DNA of 64,000 bases from Spirochaetes bacterium GWE1_32_154 (lineage in GTDB: Bacteria; Spirochaetota; GWE2-31-10), in contig MIAY01000039.1 in the NCBI GenBank assembly GCA_001829315.1, positions 62,001-126,000 on the forward strand, given 5' to 3'. The notes beneath the pieces were generated by a model. The model was not told the DNA's origin. It saw nothing but the letters and a program-made list of their open reading frames with translations, and did not search any database. Positions 27,433-36,908 of this stretch are shown here, piece by piece (positions within the stretch are counted from its first letter, which is position 1; the number at the start of each line of letters is the position of its first letter). The position numbers and the translations under genes are program-made.

Positions 27433-29163
27433 ATGAATTTTTGTAAAAAATCAATCATGCTTTTTGTAAAGATACAAATATTGTTTTTATTATTAATAAT
27501 ACCATCTTGTGTAACAACTAAATTTGGTGTTTTTAATGATGATTTAATATTAAAATCAAGTGAAAGTAATAATGTATTAAAAGAAATAAATATACCATAT
27601 AGTTCGTTTATTCATGGTATTCCGGTTAAGGGGGACAAGGTCGGGATTTTGGGGACTGCCGTATCACCTGATAATTCAACACTTTTTGTTGTTATTAATT
27701 TTCCGAAATTTGCAATTCTATCAACAAAAGATGATGGCGTTACATTTCAATCTTCAATTTTTGATACAAGTTATTTTAATTCTGATAGTGATGAAGATGA
27801 ACAAAATCGCGGGTATAAAACAAAAGTACGAAAAGATATTCGGGTCAGGTCTGCATTTAATAATAATAATGTTGTTTTATCTGTGGGGCCATTTTTATTT
27901 ATTAGTTTGGATTCCGGTAAAACGTTTAAAAAAAAGACATTGTTTTACGATCTTGATCGTTCATTTATCAGGGATTTGCTTATCGATGAAAATGGCAGGA
28001 TTTATGCATTTACTGATAATAGAATTGCGTATACTGATAATCTCGGTAAAAAGTGGAAGCGAATTACTGTTGAAACAGAAAAAATTAAAAATAAAAATAT
28101 GCAATATGTAGATAGTGTATTATATAATAATGTTCCAAATGTATCATATCTTGATCGTTCAATGTTTCATACTGATTATTTTATAAAAAAAAATCCATTA
28201 CCTTCCGGACATAGTGCTGATTATAACGAAAGTGGTGTTTTTATTTTAGATAATGATGTTTTAGTAAAAACGAATGTTACTATGCCATTGGGGTTGTTCG
28301 TTGAAAATAAAGTATTGTATGGTTTTAATGTTTTTAATACCAAATTAAAGTTATTGCAGCTTTCTGATGATTTTAAAAAAACTAATTTCTATACAAACGG
28401 TAATCTTGCCGGCAGTAAAAATGCGGTACAATATTTTATAGATAGTATAAAAAAAGATTATTTCATTCTCGATTCGTATGCACAATTTCAAAGAATTTAT
28501 GATTTGACTTCAGATACCATAGAATCACTTGCAATTTCACCATCATTATTAAATCCTGTATTGAAGAAAAGTAAAAATATTAATTCAATACTAAGAAATA
28601 ATTTTTCAGGAATGAAAAGTAGAGATTTTAATTTTAACTGGGATCCTGAAAATTTAGTATATGAATATTCAGATGGTTTTCTTGATTCGTTATACTATTC
28701 TATATTTGATGTTAATGGTGATTTTTATGAAATTAAACCATCAATTTTTTTTATTTCTACCATAACGGAAGAAATAATTTCTAATAAATACAAAGAAGAT
28801 ACTACTGCGATGATACTGAGAAAAAAATCTGCGTGGCAGAATATTGACGTGAGTAAAAATGTTCCTTTTGAAATCAAAATTTCTGCAAATGCAGTTTCAA
28901 TGGCGTTATCCGAAAAACTTATTACAACTGTAGTTAATCCTGAACTAAAAACAAGAAGTTCGTACTGGTATAAAAATATAGATAAAAAAAAGAGATTTAA
29001 ACTGGAATTTGTGATAGGAAATGAAGAAAAAAATGATTTGTTATACTATCCGTCAGATATAGCATTATATAATGATGGAATCCTAATTGAAATTACATTC
29101 TATAATGATGTAATAAGTTATCGTGAATTGTATAAAATACCATCTTTGATAAAAAATAATTAA
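27433..29163 (+). CDS. Lipoprotein with BNR/Asp-box-like beta-propeller repeats
   Basis: 576 residues with a lipoprotein signal (VKIQILFLLLIIPSCVTT). The N-terminal half has repeats of the Asp-box kind seen in sialidases and sortilin-type propellers: FAILSTKDDGVTFQ, FLFISLDSGKTFKK, RIAYTDNLGKKWKR. These mark propeller blades, not a particular activity. The C-terminal half is less clear. AAGGT precedes the ATG. No enzyme residues could be assigned, so it is called a surface or periplasmic propeller lipoprotein. It is not obviously in an operon, since about 100 bp separate it from the nucleotidyltransferase gene. Confidence 0.65.
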   Translation: MNFCKKSIMLFVKIQILFLLLIIPSCVTTKFGVFNDDLILKSSESNNVLKEINIPYSSFIHGIPVKGDKVGILGTAVSPDNSTLFVVINFPKFAILSTKDDGVTFQSSIFDTSYFNSDSDEDEQNRGYKTKVRKDIRVRSAFNNNNVVLSVGPFLFISLDSGKTFKKKTLFYDLDRSFIRDLLIDENGRIYAFTDNRIAYTDNLGKKWKRITVETEKIKNKNMQYVDSVLYNNVPNVSYLDRSMFHTDYFIKKNPLPSGHSADYNESGVFILDNDVLVKTNVTMPLGLFVENKVLYGFNVFNTKLKLLQLSDDFKKTNFYTNGNLAGSKNAVQYFIDSIKKDYFILDSYAQFQRIYDLTSDTIESLAISPSLLNPVLKKSKNINSILRNNFSGMKSRDFNFNWDPENLVYEYSDGFLDSLYYSIFDVNGDFYEIKPSIFFISTITEEIISNKYKEDTTAMILRKKSAWQNIDVSKNVPFEIKISANAVSMALSEKLITTVVNPELKTRSSYWYKNIDKKKRFKLEFVIGNEEKNDLLYYPSDIALYNDGILIEITFYNDVISYRELYKIPSLIKNN

Positions 29164-29259
29164 TGAATTGATTGGTATTAGATGATATTGTTATATATAA
29201 TTTATTTCAAGTTTGTCTTAAGAATGCTACTAATTTTTTAATGAAGTGAGGTTTTTTTT

Positions 29260-30561
29260 GTGGGTGCTACTGATAGAGAAATTAAGAAAGATTTAAAATG
29301 TTTGAAAATTGATAAAAAAGAACATAAAATAGATAAAAAGCATATTCTTCCTGAGGCGGTTAAAGTTATTACGCGATTAAATAGCTTCGGATATCAGGGG
29401 TATGTCGTAGGCGGTGCCGTTAGGGACTTATTAATGGGACGTGAACCAAAAGATTTTGATGTCGTTACTGATGCTGTTCCAAATCAATTACGCCGTATTT
29501 TTAAGAATGCACGGGTAATTGGAAGACGTTTCAGGCTTGTTCATGTTTATTTTTCGGGTTGCATTGTTGAAACTGCAACTTTTCGTGCAGAAAGTAATTC
29601 TGATTCACAGGATTCACTAACAGAAAAAGATAATATATATGGTGAAATTGAGGATGATGTGATTAGAAGAGATTTTAGTCTCAATGCACTATATTATGAT
29701 CCGGCAAGTGAAGTTATTCTTGATTTTGTGGATGGTTATAAAGATATTCAATCAAAAATAATTAGAACATTAAAAGATGAAAAAATAAGCTTTTTAGAAG
29801 ATCCTGTCAGAATGTTGCGTGCCGTTAAATATTCTGTTTTATTAGATTGTCACTTAAGTGATATTACTAAAAAGAATATAAGAAAATACGGGAAAGAAAT
29901 ATTAAAATGTTCTTCAAGTCGTTTATATGAAGAATTTAATAAAATATTCAAATCCGGTATGGCGAGTAAAGTTTTTAAAGAATTGCATAATTTAAAGTTG
30001 TTAAAACATTTAATACCTTTTTTTTATAGTGAACTTTCAAAAAAAACCGGTAATGATCTTTTGAGTGAAATGATGAAATTTGAAAAGAATATAAATAAAA
30101 CTGATTTTTTTGAATATGAAACATATTGGCTTATCATGATTAAAAGAATCTTAGATTCAAAAATAATCAATGATAATTCTGAGAACCTTTTAGATTCAAT
30201 AAAAATAATTCTGGATAAAAATCTTATTCCTGTAAATGTACCTAAGAAAGTGATTGAAGATATTTCAAAAGCATATTATATATTTATAAAATACTCTACA
30301 ATAGATCAGATTGAAAAAATAAAAAAATATAAACTTCAAAATTCATTTAATATTGCATTAAAGTTATTTAATCTCTATTGCGAAGATCAGGAAATCATAA
30401 AAATAATTTCAAGTTTTAATTTTACTAAAAAAATTAGTAAAGATGTTGTTGTTGCTAAAAAACACCAGTCAAATATTAATTATAAGAATAAAAGATGCGT
30501 GGAAACTAAAAAAACTATTCTACGAATGGCTGTTACAGAAAATATCAGGGGGATTTTATGA
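29260..30561 (+). CDS. pcnB: PcnB-type poly(A) polymerase / tRNA nucleotidyltransferase
   Basis: 433 residues of the class II nucleotidyltransferase superfamily. The head domain has GYQGYVVGGAVRDLLMGREPKDFDVVTDAVPNQL, with the GG and DxD metal-binding motifs, followed by ARVIGRRFRLVHVYF and VETATFRAE, a block typical of PcnB-like members. RRDFSLNALYYD and EDPVRMLRAVKYSVLLDC follow. PcnB adds 3' poly(A) tails; closely related proteins add CCA to tRNA, and the two cannot be separated safely by eye. The frame starts with GTG at 29260, preceded by AAGTGAGG. The stop overlaps the next start (ATGA). Confidence 0.88.
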   Translation: MGATDREIKKDLKCLKIDKKEHKIDKKHILPEAVKVITRLNSFGYQGYVVGGAVRDLLMGREPKDFDVVTDAVPNQLRRIFKNARVIGRRFRLVHVYFSGCIVETATFRAESNSDSQDSLTEKDNIYGEIEDDVIRRDFSLNALYYDPASEVILDFVDGYKDIQSKIIRTLKDEKISFLEDPVRMLRAVKYSVLLDCHLSDITKKNIRKYGKEILKCSSSRLYEEFNKIFKSGMASKVFKELHNLKLLKHLIPFFYSELSKKTGNDLLSEMMKFEKNINKTDFFEYETYWLIMIKRILDSKIINDNSENLLDSIKIILDKNLIPVNVPKKVIEDISKAYYIFIKYSTIDQIEKIKKYKLQNSFNIALKLFNLYCEDQEIIKIISSFNFTKKISKDVVVAKKHQSNINYKNKRCVETKKTILRMAVTENIRGIL

Positions 30562-31595
30562 AAAAGGTATTAATTACAGGTGGCTCAGGTTTCCTTGGGA
30601 TAAATCTTGTCCGATATTTACTCGGTAAGGGGTTTAGTGTGGTTTCGCTTGATATTATTGATTTTGATTATCCTGAAAAAGATCAAATCAAAGTGATAAA
30701 GGGTGATATTAGAAATAAGGCGATTGTAAAAGAAGCAATGAGTGGTGTTAACATTGTTGTTCATGCAGCCGCTGCGTTACCGTTGTATAAAAAAAAAGAT
30801 ATATTTTCTACTGATATTGATGGTACAAAGACCGTTATTGATGAAGCATTTAACGCACATGTGGAGAGATTTATTCACATTTCTTCAACTGCAGTGTATG
30901 GAATTCCTGATCATCATCCATTATGTGAAAATGATTTATTAGATGGTGTAGGGGCGTATGGTGAGGCAAAGATTATTGCAGAAAAAATATGTGAAGACTA
31001 TAGAAATAAAGGTATGGTTGTTTCTATTTTAAGACCAAAATCCTTTATCGGACCTGAAAGACTTGGTGTGTTTGCATTGTTTTATGATTGGGCTAAGGAT
31101 GGCAAACATTTCCCTGTTCTCGGAAAGGGGCATAATCTTTATCAATTTCTTGATGTTGAAGATCTTTGCAGTGCAATTTTTTTATGTATTACAAAAGATA
31201 TTGGTCAGGTTAATGATGTTTTTAATATTGGTGCAAAATCATTTGGAAGTATTAAAGATGATTATCAATCAGTTCTTGATGAAGCAGGTTATAATAAAAA
31301 AATTATCGGAACACCGGCCGGTCCGGTTATTCTTGCATTACGAATACTTGAATTCTTTCATTTATCTCCATTGTATAAGTGGGTCTATGAAACTGCTAGT
31401 AAAGACTCATTCGTTTCAATAGAAAAAGCTGAAGAAAAATTGGGGTATACTCCACAATATTCCAATAAAGATGCATTAATAAGAAATTATCGTTGGTATA
31501 TTGAAAATTATGAGAAATTCAGTAAGAATAGCGGAGTTTCTCATAGAGTCCCTTGGAAGCAGGGTATTTTGCGATTATTTAAATCTTTTTTTTGA
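30558..31595 (+). CDS. NAD-dependent epimerase/dehydratase (extended SDR)
   Basis: 345 residues. The Rossmann motif ITGGSGFLGINLVRYLL at the N-terminus, HAAAALPL, and the catalytic Ser/Tyr-x3-Lys set (HISSTAVYGIP and AYGEAKIIAE) identify an extended short-chain dehydrogenase acting on a nucleotide sugar or similar substrate. ILRPKSFIGPERLGVFALFYDWAKDGKHFPVLGKG is the typical substrate loop. The start overlaps the PcnB-type gene by four bases, so it is translationally coupled. The exact substrate is not predictable here; no other sugar-nucleotide genes are adjacent. Confidence 0.9.
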   Translation: MKKVLITGGSGFLGINLVRYLLGKGFSVVSLDIIDFDYPEKDQIKVIKGDIRNKAIVKEAMSGVNIVVHAAAALPLYKKKDIFSTDIDGTKTVIDEAFNAHVERFIHISSTAVYGIPDHHPLCENDLLDGVGAYGEAKIIAEKICEDYRNKGMVVSILRPKSFIGPERLGVFALFYDWAKDGKHFPVLGKGHNLYQFLDVEDLCSAIFLCITKDIGQVNDVFNIGAKSFGSIKDDYQSVLDEAGYNKKIIGTPAGPVILALRILEFFHLSPLYKWVYETASKDSFVSIEKAEEKLGYTPQYSNKDALIRNYRWYIENYEKFSKNSGVSHRVPWKQGILRLFKSFF

Positions 31596-31600
31596 TTTTT

Positions 31601-32245
31601 TTAAATCTGTTTTTTTATGTAAACAAATAATAAAACAGTAGCAATAGGAATTGATACAAGGTACAATAAATTACCATAAAAGTAGGCAACTTTTAACGGT
31701 GTTGTGATAATTACCGGAAGTATAATTCCTAATAGAAGTGAAATCAATTTCTCACTAATAGAATAACCTTCAATAAATTTAGAAATGCCCAACCCTGATA
31801 ATGTCGAAATTATCAGGATTAACGATGCGTAATGCATATAAGCAAAAATTGTATTTGGAATAAACTGAATGCTGTTGTAGTATATTGAGTAAATTGTAAA
31901 ATAACCTGACAGCAAAGCAAATAAAAGAAAACTTGTATTTTTCCAACCGGTATCTACATTGACAATATTGAAAAAGCCTATGATACCATATAATAAAGCA
32001 CTTGAGATAGCTATAAATAATAACCCGTCAATTATAATATATTTAATCCAGATTGACAGCGGATTAGCTATCGTTTCAGTCATTGAGTCAAATATTCCAA
32101 ATACAAATTTATAGAATAAAGCATATAGTAATCCGATTATGAACAGTTTTATAAAGCTTGAAAATTCATTCTGATCAAAATAAAATTGAGAAATATAAAG
32201 TACTGTTAATGATAATAGAATGTAAAATATACAATTGAATAACAT
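31601..32245 (-). CDS. Polytopic inner-membrane protein, 214 aa
   Basis: Six or seven hydrophobic helices span the protein (ILLSLTVLYISQFYF, FIIGLLYALFYKFVF, IDGLLFIAISSALLYGIIGFF, SFLLFALLSGYFTIYSIYY, SLILIISTLSGLG, LISLLLGIILPVII, LVSIPIATVLLFVYI). No family is recognised. AAGGGG precedes the ATG. It is the last gene of a minus-strand operon behind the POTRA-barrel protein (nine-base gap) and the LolB-like lipoprotein, so a role in envelope biogenesis is a reasonable inference. Confidence 0.65.
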   Translation of the reverse strand: MLFNCIFYILLSLTVLYISQFYFDQNEFSSFIKLFIIGLLYALFYKFVFGIFDSMTETIANPLSIWIKYIIIDGLLFIAISSALLYGIIGFFNIVNVDTGWKNTSFLLFALLSGYFTIYSIYYNSIQFIPNTIFAYMHYASLILIISTLSGLGISKFIEGYSISEKLISLLLGIILPVIITTPLKVAYFYGNLLYLVSIPIATVLLFVYIKKQI

Positions 32246-32254
32246 ACAAACCCC

Positions 32255-34111
32255 TTATTGATTATCTATACCAAAGGAAAATACCAGATTCCCGCTAAAA
32301 CCGCCACCTTTAAATATTTTCCAGACATCTATACCTAGTTGAACTTCAATTAATGCAGGAACAAATCTCGGTATGATTTGAAATTTAACACCACCTGCTA
32401 AACCCGGATATAAATTTAATTTTTCAGTTTTTAACGTTTCAATATATGGATTAGCTTCTTTATTATCATAATTAAAATTGGTGTAGTTTTGCGCAAGCCC
32501 GACATCAAGAAAAAAAGTAAAAAATGCATCCCATTCAAGAGGTTTTTTTAATTGATAGGTTAGAAATGATGGAGTTGTAAAGTTAAAAAGAGGGAGTTTA
32601 TAAGCAATGTTAAGTAATGTTCCTGCATACCCCTCAAAATCACCGGTATTTGAACCCATAACATAGTCGGAATCAACTCGATATATTCTTTTTTCAACAG
32701 CTGCAATTTTTTCTGCATTTATTTTTTCATTTAATTTAAAATGATTATCGTAAGTATTTGTGTCATTATAATAGTAAAAAAGTTTAAATCTCATCATATA
32801 ATGATGTCTTTTGTAAAACCGGTAATCAAGTTGATTGGTAAAATTAACATCTAATTGAATTGTGTTAGATACATCTTTCCATAATTCATAATTTTTACCA
32901 ATATAATTTTGATATGCGTCATTGTAATCAAAAGCTCTTTGAATAATTGTATTGCTGAATATAATTGTATTTGCAAGATTAGGATTAATGTTAAATCTTT
33001 TAGTGAAATTACCAGTAACACCAAGATTTAATACATGATTTGTAAAGTTTTTATGAATGTTTTCTGTATTAAAACTAACCTCTTTACTAGTAATAACTTG
33101 ATTAGATTGAGTAGTAAAGTTACCAATCAGTGTAAAACCTATAGAATAAGCATATTCGGTATTTGGAAAAACAAAATCTAATGAAAGGGTTGGGTTATAT
33201 AAATTTTTTATTTCATGAAAATAATTAATTTTCTCATTGTTCTCAACGGGAACATCAAAGGCAAATTTATTATTTAATTCTGTTTCATGTCGATATTTAA
33301 TAGTTGAGCCAAAATTAAAATATGGAGTAACTGGGATATTTACTCCTAATGAAGCGGAAGGGGTAAAGTAGTGGACTGGTGCGACATCATTAATTGCTTT
33401 ATCTTCTTCATTGACTTCAACAACTTTGTAATTTAAAGCAATGTTTGAATTTATTTTAATATCATAATTGGGCACTGTATAATTGAGAGAAAAAGCAGAA
33501 GTTATTACATGGTTATTTATTTTACTCCATTTCCCATCCCATGTAATAACTCCAATGGGAGGAATACTGGTTGTGCTATCAAGGTTATAATTTAAATAAC
33601 TGGTAGCAGCTGATAAGTTAATAGAAAATATTAAATTTTCTATGTTTAAAAAGTAATTATCATACCAATCTAAATTAACTCCAATATGGGATGTCGGTAA
33701 AAATTCTAATTTAGCCCCGAGATACTTGCCCCATCCGCCGACATTGTAATGTCTGAAAATCAGCTTTGGTTTAAGTCCCTGACTATTTGAATAGGTAAAA
33801 AAGGGAATTACAATAAATGAAAGTTTTTCCTGAATTACAATTGTAATTATTACTTCATTTTCGTTGATTATATCTTCACGAATCGTTGCTGTATCAATTA
33901 TATATCTTTGTGCATTAACCTTTGTTAAAACGGTGTTTTTTGTTGATGCGTTCCAGACATCTCCTGGTTTTATTGTAATAATCTTTTTAAGAAAATTAAT
34001 ACTTGTTACATTTGTTCCTTCAAAATTAATATCTTTAATTATTATTTCTTGAGCGAAAATAAAAACGGGTAATAAAAAAAGTAATATAATACTGGTATTT
34101 TTGCTATTCAT
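32255..34111 (-). CDS. Single-POTRA outer-membrane barrel protein (Omp85/BamA-like)
   Basis: 618 residues. After a signal peptide (IILLFLLPVFIFAQ) comes one POTRA-like domain: IIIKDINFEGTNVTSINFLKKIITIKPGDVWNASTKNTVLTKVNAQRYI, then ENEVIITIVIQEKLSFIVIPFF. A long aromatic beta-barrel with periodic strands follows (NVGGWGKYLGAKLEFLP, HIGVNLDWYDNYFLN, and near the end LYPGLAGGVKFQIIPRFVPALIEVQLG). Canonical BamA has five POTRA domains and TamA three, so this is a short Omp85 relative or divergent homologue. It sits between a LolB-like lipoprotein gene and a polytopic membrane protein gene. The exact cargo is unknown. Confidence 0.8.
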   Translation of the reverse strand: MNSKNTSIILLFLLPVFIFAQEIIIKDINFEGTNVTSINFLKKIITIKPGDVWNASTKNTVLTKVNAQRYIIDTATIREDIINENEVIITIVIQEKLSFIVIPFFTYSNSQGLKPKLIFRHYNVGGWGKYLGAKLEFLPTSHIGVNLDWYDNYFLNIENLIFSINLSAATSYLNYNLDSTTSIPPIGVITWDGKWSKINNHVITSAFSLNYTVPNYDIKINSNIALNYKVVEVNEEDKAINDVAPVHYFTPSASLGVNIPVTPYFNFGSTIKYRHETELNNKFAFDVPVENNEKINYFHEIKNLYNPTLSLDFVFPNTEYAYSIGFTLIGNFTTQSNQVITSKEVSFNTENIHKNFTNHVLNLGVTGNFTKRFNINPNLANTIIFSNTIIQRAFDYNDAYQNYIGKNYELWKDVSNTIQLDVNFTNQLDYRFYKRHHYMMRFKLFYYYNDTNTYDNHFKLNEKINAEKIAAVEKRIYRVDSDYVMGSNTGDFEGYAGTLLNIAYKLPLFNFTTPSFLTYQLKKPLEWDAFFTFFLDVGLAQNYTNFNYDNKEANPYIETLKTEKLNLYPGLAGGVKFQIIPRFVPALIEVQLGIDVWKIFKGGGFSGNLVFSFGIDNQ

Positions 34112-34126
34112 TAATATTCCGATACA

Positions 34127-34912
34127 TTATTTAATTTTAATAATTATTTTTTCAGGATCGTCTAATTGAAAATAATTGCTCGTATTGGTAAAATCATCAA
34201 TACTTACTTTATCTATAGATGTGCTTCGAATAACAAAAGTCATTGAAACATTATTGTTGTCCGGTTTAACTTTTAGGCGTTGCGGGATGACTTCGCCATT
34301 TTCCATTGTGTTATATGACAGAATATCGATAGTAAGCGGATCAAAAAATTGATTTTGTAATCGTGCTGAAACAATTTTTTCTTCATCATCAATGATAATT
34401 ACAAAGTTTGTTGTCTGGTTGGTCAATTTTAATTGATATTCTGTTTTGTTTTTAATAAAATCAATCATTTGTAAATCATCTGAATAAGGTACTAAACCAA
34501 GTAAAAAATATACCAACTCTATTGGATTAAAATTAAAACCCAATATTTTTGAAAAGTCTACTACACTATCATTCAGTCTCACATAATTATTATCTGTATG
34601 ATTTACAATAATGAATTCACCGGAATTCATATAAAGATCGAGTAAAGGTTTTGATAAAACTGATAATTTTAAGATTGATTTCTTGCTAGCTATATCAGCT
34701 GTAACTGAAAAAGATATGTAAACTGCAGGTATGTTTTTATTTCCTGAAATTTGAAGAGAGCCTGAAATTGTTGCAGAATTTATAGATTCTGATTTACTGA
34801 TCATTTTTTTATAAACTACATTTTTTTTGAGATATTCTTTTTCTTTTATATTAACTGTTTTACAACTGAAAAAAACAAACAAAAAAATAAATGCTATATA
34901 TAAATATTTCAA
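34127..34912 (-). CDS. LolB-like / DUF4292-type outer-membrane lipoprotein
   Basis: About 261 residues. A lipoprotein signal peptide ends FVFFSC. The body is beta-rich in the style of LolA/LolB half-barrels: SATISGSLQISGNKNIPAVYISFSVTAD, KSILKLSVLSKPLLDLYMNSGEFIIVN, YQLKLTNQTTNFVIIIDDEEKIVSARLQN. This suggests binding of lipid or lipoprotein acyl chains. The frame opens with a TTG at 34924, but GGAG overlaps that codon. The better start is the TTG at 34912, six bases after GGAG, which also puts the lysine at the start of the signal peptide. It is the first gene of a three-gene envelope operon. Confidence 0.68.
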   Translation of the reverse strand: MKYLYIAFIFLFVFFSCKTVNIKEKEYLKKNVVYKKMISKSESINSATISGSLQISGNKNIPAVYISFSVTADIASKKSILKLSVLSKPLLDLYMNSGEFIIVNHTDNNYVRLNDSVVDFSKILGFNFNPIELVYFLLGLVPYSDDLQMIDFIKNKTEYQLKLTNQTTNFVIIIDDEEKIVSARLQNQFFDPLTIDILSYNTMENGEVIPQRLKVKPDNNNVSMTFVIRSTSIDKVSIDDFTNTSNYFQLDDPEKIIIKIK

Positions 34913-35058
34913 AACACACTCCAATTTTTTTTAACGAGTTTAATACTATCATATTAAATAATGTTATAATAATCATTTCAGATAAATATCATAAAATATT
35001 GTTTAGTACAATTATTTTAATCATAAAATGTAAATTTATTAATAATAATTTAATATTT

Positions 35059-35085
35059 ATAGTATATAGAGTATACTATTATAAT
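35059..35085 (+). promoter_or_regulatory. TATAAT promoter element with abutting palindrome
   Basis: ATAGTATA-TAGAG-TATACTAT (35059-35079) is a perfect 8-bp inverted repeat ending at the base before TATAAT (35080-35085). It precedes the lipoprotein gene at 35103. It may be an operator but is AT-rich, so chance is possible. Confidence 0.4.
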
Positions 35086-35102
35086 CTATAGGAGTTTTAT
35101 TT

Positions 35103-35789
35103 ATGAAATTATTAAAATTATTAACATTAGGTTTTTCGTTAATAGTGATTACATCATGTTTTTCTCAACGAATTACTTTAAATCCTGATAAAAAGAGTGG
35201 AAATGTTTCTATTAATTATACGTTCAGTGATGATGATTTTGAAATACTTTCACTTATTTTGTCTTCAGCACCGGTTGGTGGAGAAGCAGGAACTTTTGAT
35301 CCTTCAATCTTAATTGATAAAAAAGAGTTTATTTCATATTTCCAAAAAATGGAAGTTAAAGAATTAACACTGGTAAAGTCGGATATTTCAAGAAAAGTTA
35401 TTGATGGGGTTGGTTATTACACCGGTGCTATAGTAATCAATTTTACAGATTTTGAAATTTTACTCAACAAATTTCCTGCCAGTGAAAATGGTTTAGGATT
35501 TAAAAGAGAGGGGCAGGTTATTACAATGGAACAGAAAATTGAAATGGGGAAAATGGGTGACATGGAAACTCTTGATAATTATATTGATTTAGTGAAAGCA
35601 GATAAACCGGTTTGGTATAAGAAATTTATTAATGATGATTTTCTGATAGAAATTGTTTTGAAAAAGCCTTTTATTCAAACCCGGGGCGTTACGCTTTCGT
35701 CTGATAAAAAAACGGCGAAGTATTCTTTTAAAACCGCTGATATGATTGGTTCTAATCGAAAGGATCTTGATTTTATGCTGAAGTTTTAA
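35103..35789 (+). CDS. Lipoprotein of unknown function, 228 aa
   Basis: The signal peptide ends in a clear lipobox (LIVITSCFSQ). The mature part is beta-rich with no recognised domain (ITLNPDKKSGNVSINYTFSDDDFEILSLIL; VGYYTGAIVINFTDFEILLNKFP; FLIEIVLKKPFIQTRGVTLSSDKKTAKYSF). The early motif NPDKKSGNVSINYTF recalls small lipoproteins of the LppM type, but this is not secure. Its divergent neighbour is the LolB-like lipoprotein operon. AGGAG lies eight bases before the ATG. Confidence 0.65.
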   Translation: MKLLKLLTLGFSLIVITSCFSQRITLNPDKKSGNVSINYTFSDDDFEILSLILSSAPVGGEAGTFDPSILIDKKEFISYFQKMEVKELTLVKSDISRKVIDGVGYYTGAIVINFTDFEILLNKFPASENGLGFKREGQVITMEQKIEMGKMGDMETLDNYIDLVKADKPVWYKKFINDDFLIEIVLKKPFIQTRGVTLSSDKKTAKYSFKTADMIGSNRKDLDFMLKF

Positions 35790-35921
35790 TAAAAAAACAT
35801 TGATTTTTTTTGTGTTTATGTTATATTGCGACGATAATTAGTATTTTGTTATCCGATACAAGTGTTTTTGGTAGTTTTTATGTAAATAATACTTGTTCAA
35901 TTGTTAAAATATCAGATTATC

Positions 35922-35950
35922 TTGACAAAAAAAATATAAAATATTATATG
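35922..35950 (+). promoter_or_regulatory. Sigma70-type promoter for rplM-rpsI
   Basis: A consensus TTGACA at 35922-35927 is followed after 17 bp by TATATG. AGGAG precedes the rplM ATG at 35982. The strong -35 suits ribosomal protein genes. Confidence 0.7.
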
Positions 35951-35981
35951 GTTATACCTGTTATAGTGATTAGGAGCAGAA

Positions 35982-36422
35982 ATGAAGAAGTTTACAACGT
36001 ATAATGTGACGTCTAAAGACATAGCGAAAAAATGGTACATAATTGATGCTGATGGTATTCCTCTTGGTAGAGTTGCTGTAAAAGCTGCTTATGTTCTTAG
36101 GGGTAAGCATAAACCCACTTATACCCCGCATCTTGATACCGGAGATAATATTATTATTATCAATGCTTCAAAAGCAATAATGACCGGAAATAAAACAAGC
36201 GATAAAATTTATTATCACCACACTGGTTATATGGGTGGTCTTAAAGAGACTACATATGAGAAAATGATGGAAAAAAAACCAGTTTTCCCTATGGAAGCAG
36301 CTGTTAAAGGAATGTTACCAAAAGGTCCTTTAGGAAGAGAAATGTTCAGAAACCTTAGAGTGTATGAAGGTGCTGAATATAATGAAGCTTCACAAAAACC
36401 AGAGAAACTTGAGATTAAATAA
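35982..36422 (+). CDS. rplM: 50S ribosomal protein L13
   Basis: 146 residues. KKWYIIDADGIPLGRVAVKAAYVLRGKHKPTYTPHLDTGDNIIIINASKAIMTGNK and YYHHTGYMGGLKETTYEKMMEKKP are the conserved L13 blocks. GMLPKGPLGREMFRNLRVYEGAEY closes the core. L13 is an early-assembling protein of the large subunit. The gene is in the universal rplM-rpsI order with 15 bases between the two. The start is fixed by AGGAGCAGAA before the ATG. Confidence 0.98.
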   Translation: MKKFTTYNVTSKDIAKKWYIIDADGIPLGRVAVKAAYVLRGKHKPTYTPHLDTGDNIIIINASKAIMTGNKTSDKIYYHHTGYMGGLKETTYEKMMEKKPVFPMEAAVKGMLPKGPLGREMFRNLRVYEGAEYNEASQKPEKLEIK

Positions 36423-36437
36423 GAGAGGAGAACTTAA

Positions 36438-36845
36438 ATGGCTTTGTCTAAAAAAGTAGGTAACCTTTATTTTTCTACCGGTAGAAGAAAAACATCGGTA
36501 GCAAGAGCAGTTGTTGCTAAGGGAAAAGGTAATATTGTAATTAATGGAAAACCTCTTAAGGATTATTTTCCTGCAGGTTTATTTGATATGATAGTTAAAC
36601 AACCACTTGTTGTTACTAATACAGTTGATAGTTATGACATAAAAGTTAATGTTTATGGTGGTGGTATGAGTGGTCAGGCAGGTGCTATAAGACATGCAAT
36701 AGCACGAGCATTAGATTTAATTGACGAAAAAAATCATACACCAATGAAAAAATTAAAACTTTTAACACGAGATCCAAGAATGGTTGAAAGAAAGAAATAT
36801 GGTCAGAAGAAAGCAAGAAAGAGATTTCAGTTTTCAAAACGATAA
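36438..36845 (+). CDS. rpsI: 30S ribosomal protein S9
   Basis: 135 residues. YFSTGRRKTSVARAVVAKGKGNIVINGKPLKDYFP is the S9 N-terminal signature. VNVYGGGMSGQAGAIRHAIARALDLID and the basic C-terminus ending RKRFQFSKR, which reaches the P-site tRNA, complete the protein. GAGAGGAG precedes the ATG. A strong terminator follows, closing the rplM-rpsI operon. Confidence 0.98.
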   Translation: MALSKKVGNLYFSTGRRKTSVARAVVAKGKGNIVINGKPLKDYFPAGLFDMIVKQPLVVTNTVDSYDIKVNVYGGGMSGQAGAIRHAIARALDLIDEKNHTPMKKLKLLTRDPRMVERKKYGQKKARKRFQFSKR

Positions 36846-36861
36846 TATTTGTAAGATATTT

Positions 36862-36890
36862 AAAAGAGGAACATTTTGTTCCTCTTTTTT
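36862..36890 (+). terminator. Rho-independent terminator after rpsI
   Basis: AAAGAGGAACA and TGTTCCTCTTT form a perfect 11-bp stem around a three-base loop, continued by a T tract. It lies between rpsI and recX. Confidence 0.9.
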
Positions 36891-36908
36891 TGTTATTAAG
36901 GATTTATA

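Noticed and set aside
35810-36004. 64-codon frame before rplM
   Set aside because: It covers the rplM promoter and the first codons of rplM in another frame, with no start signal.
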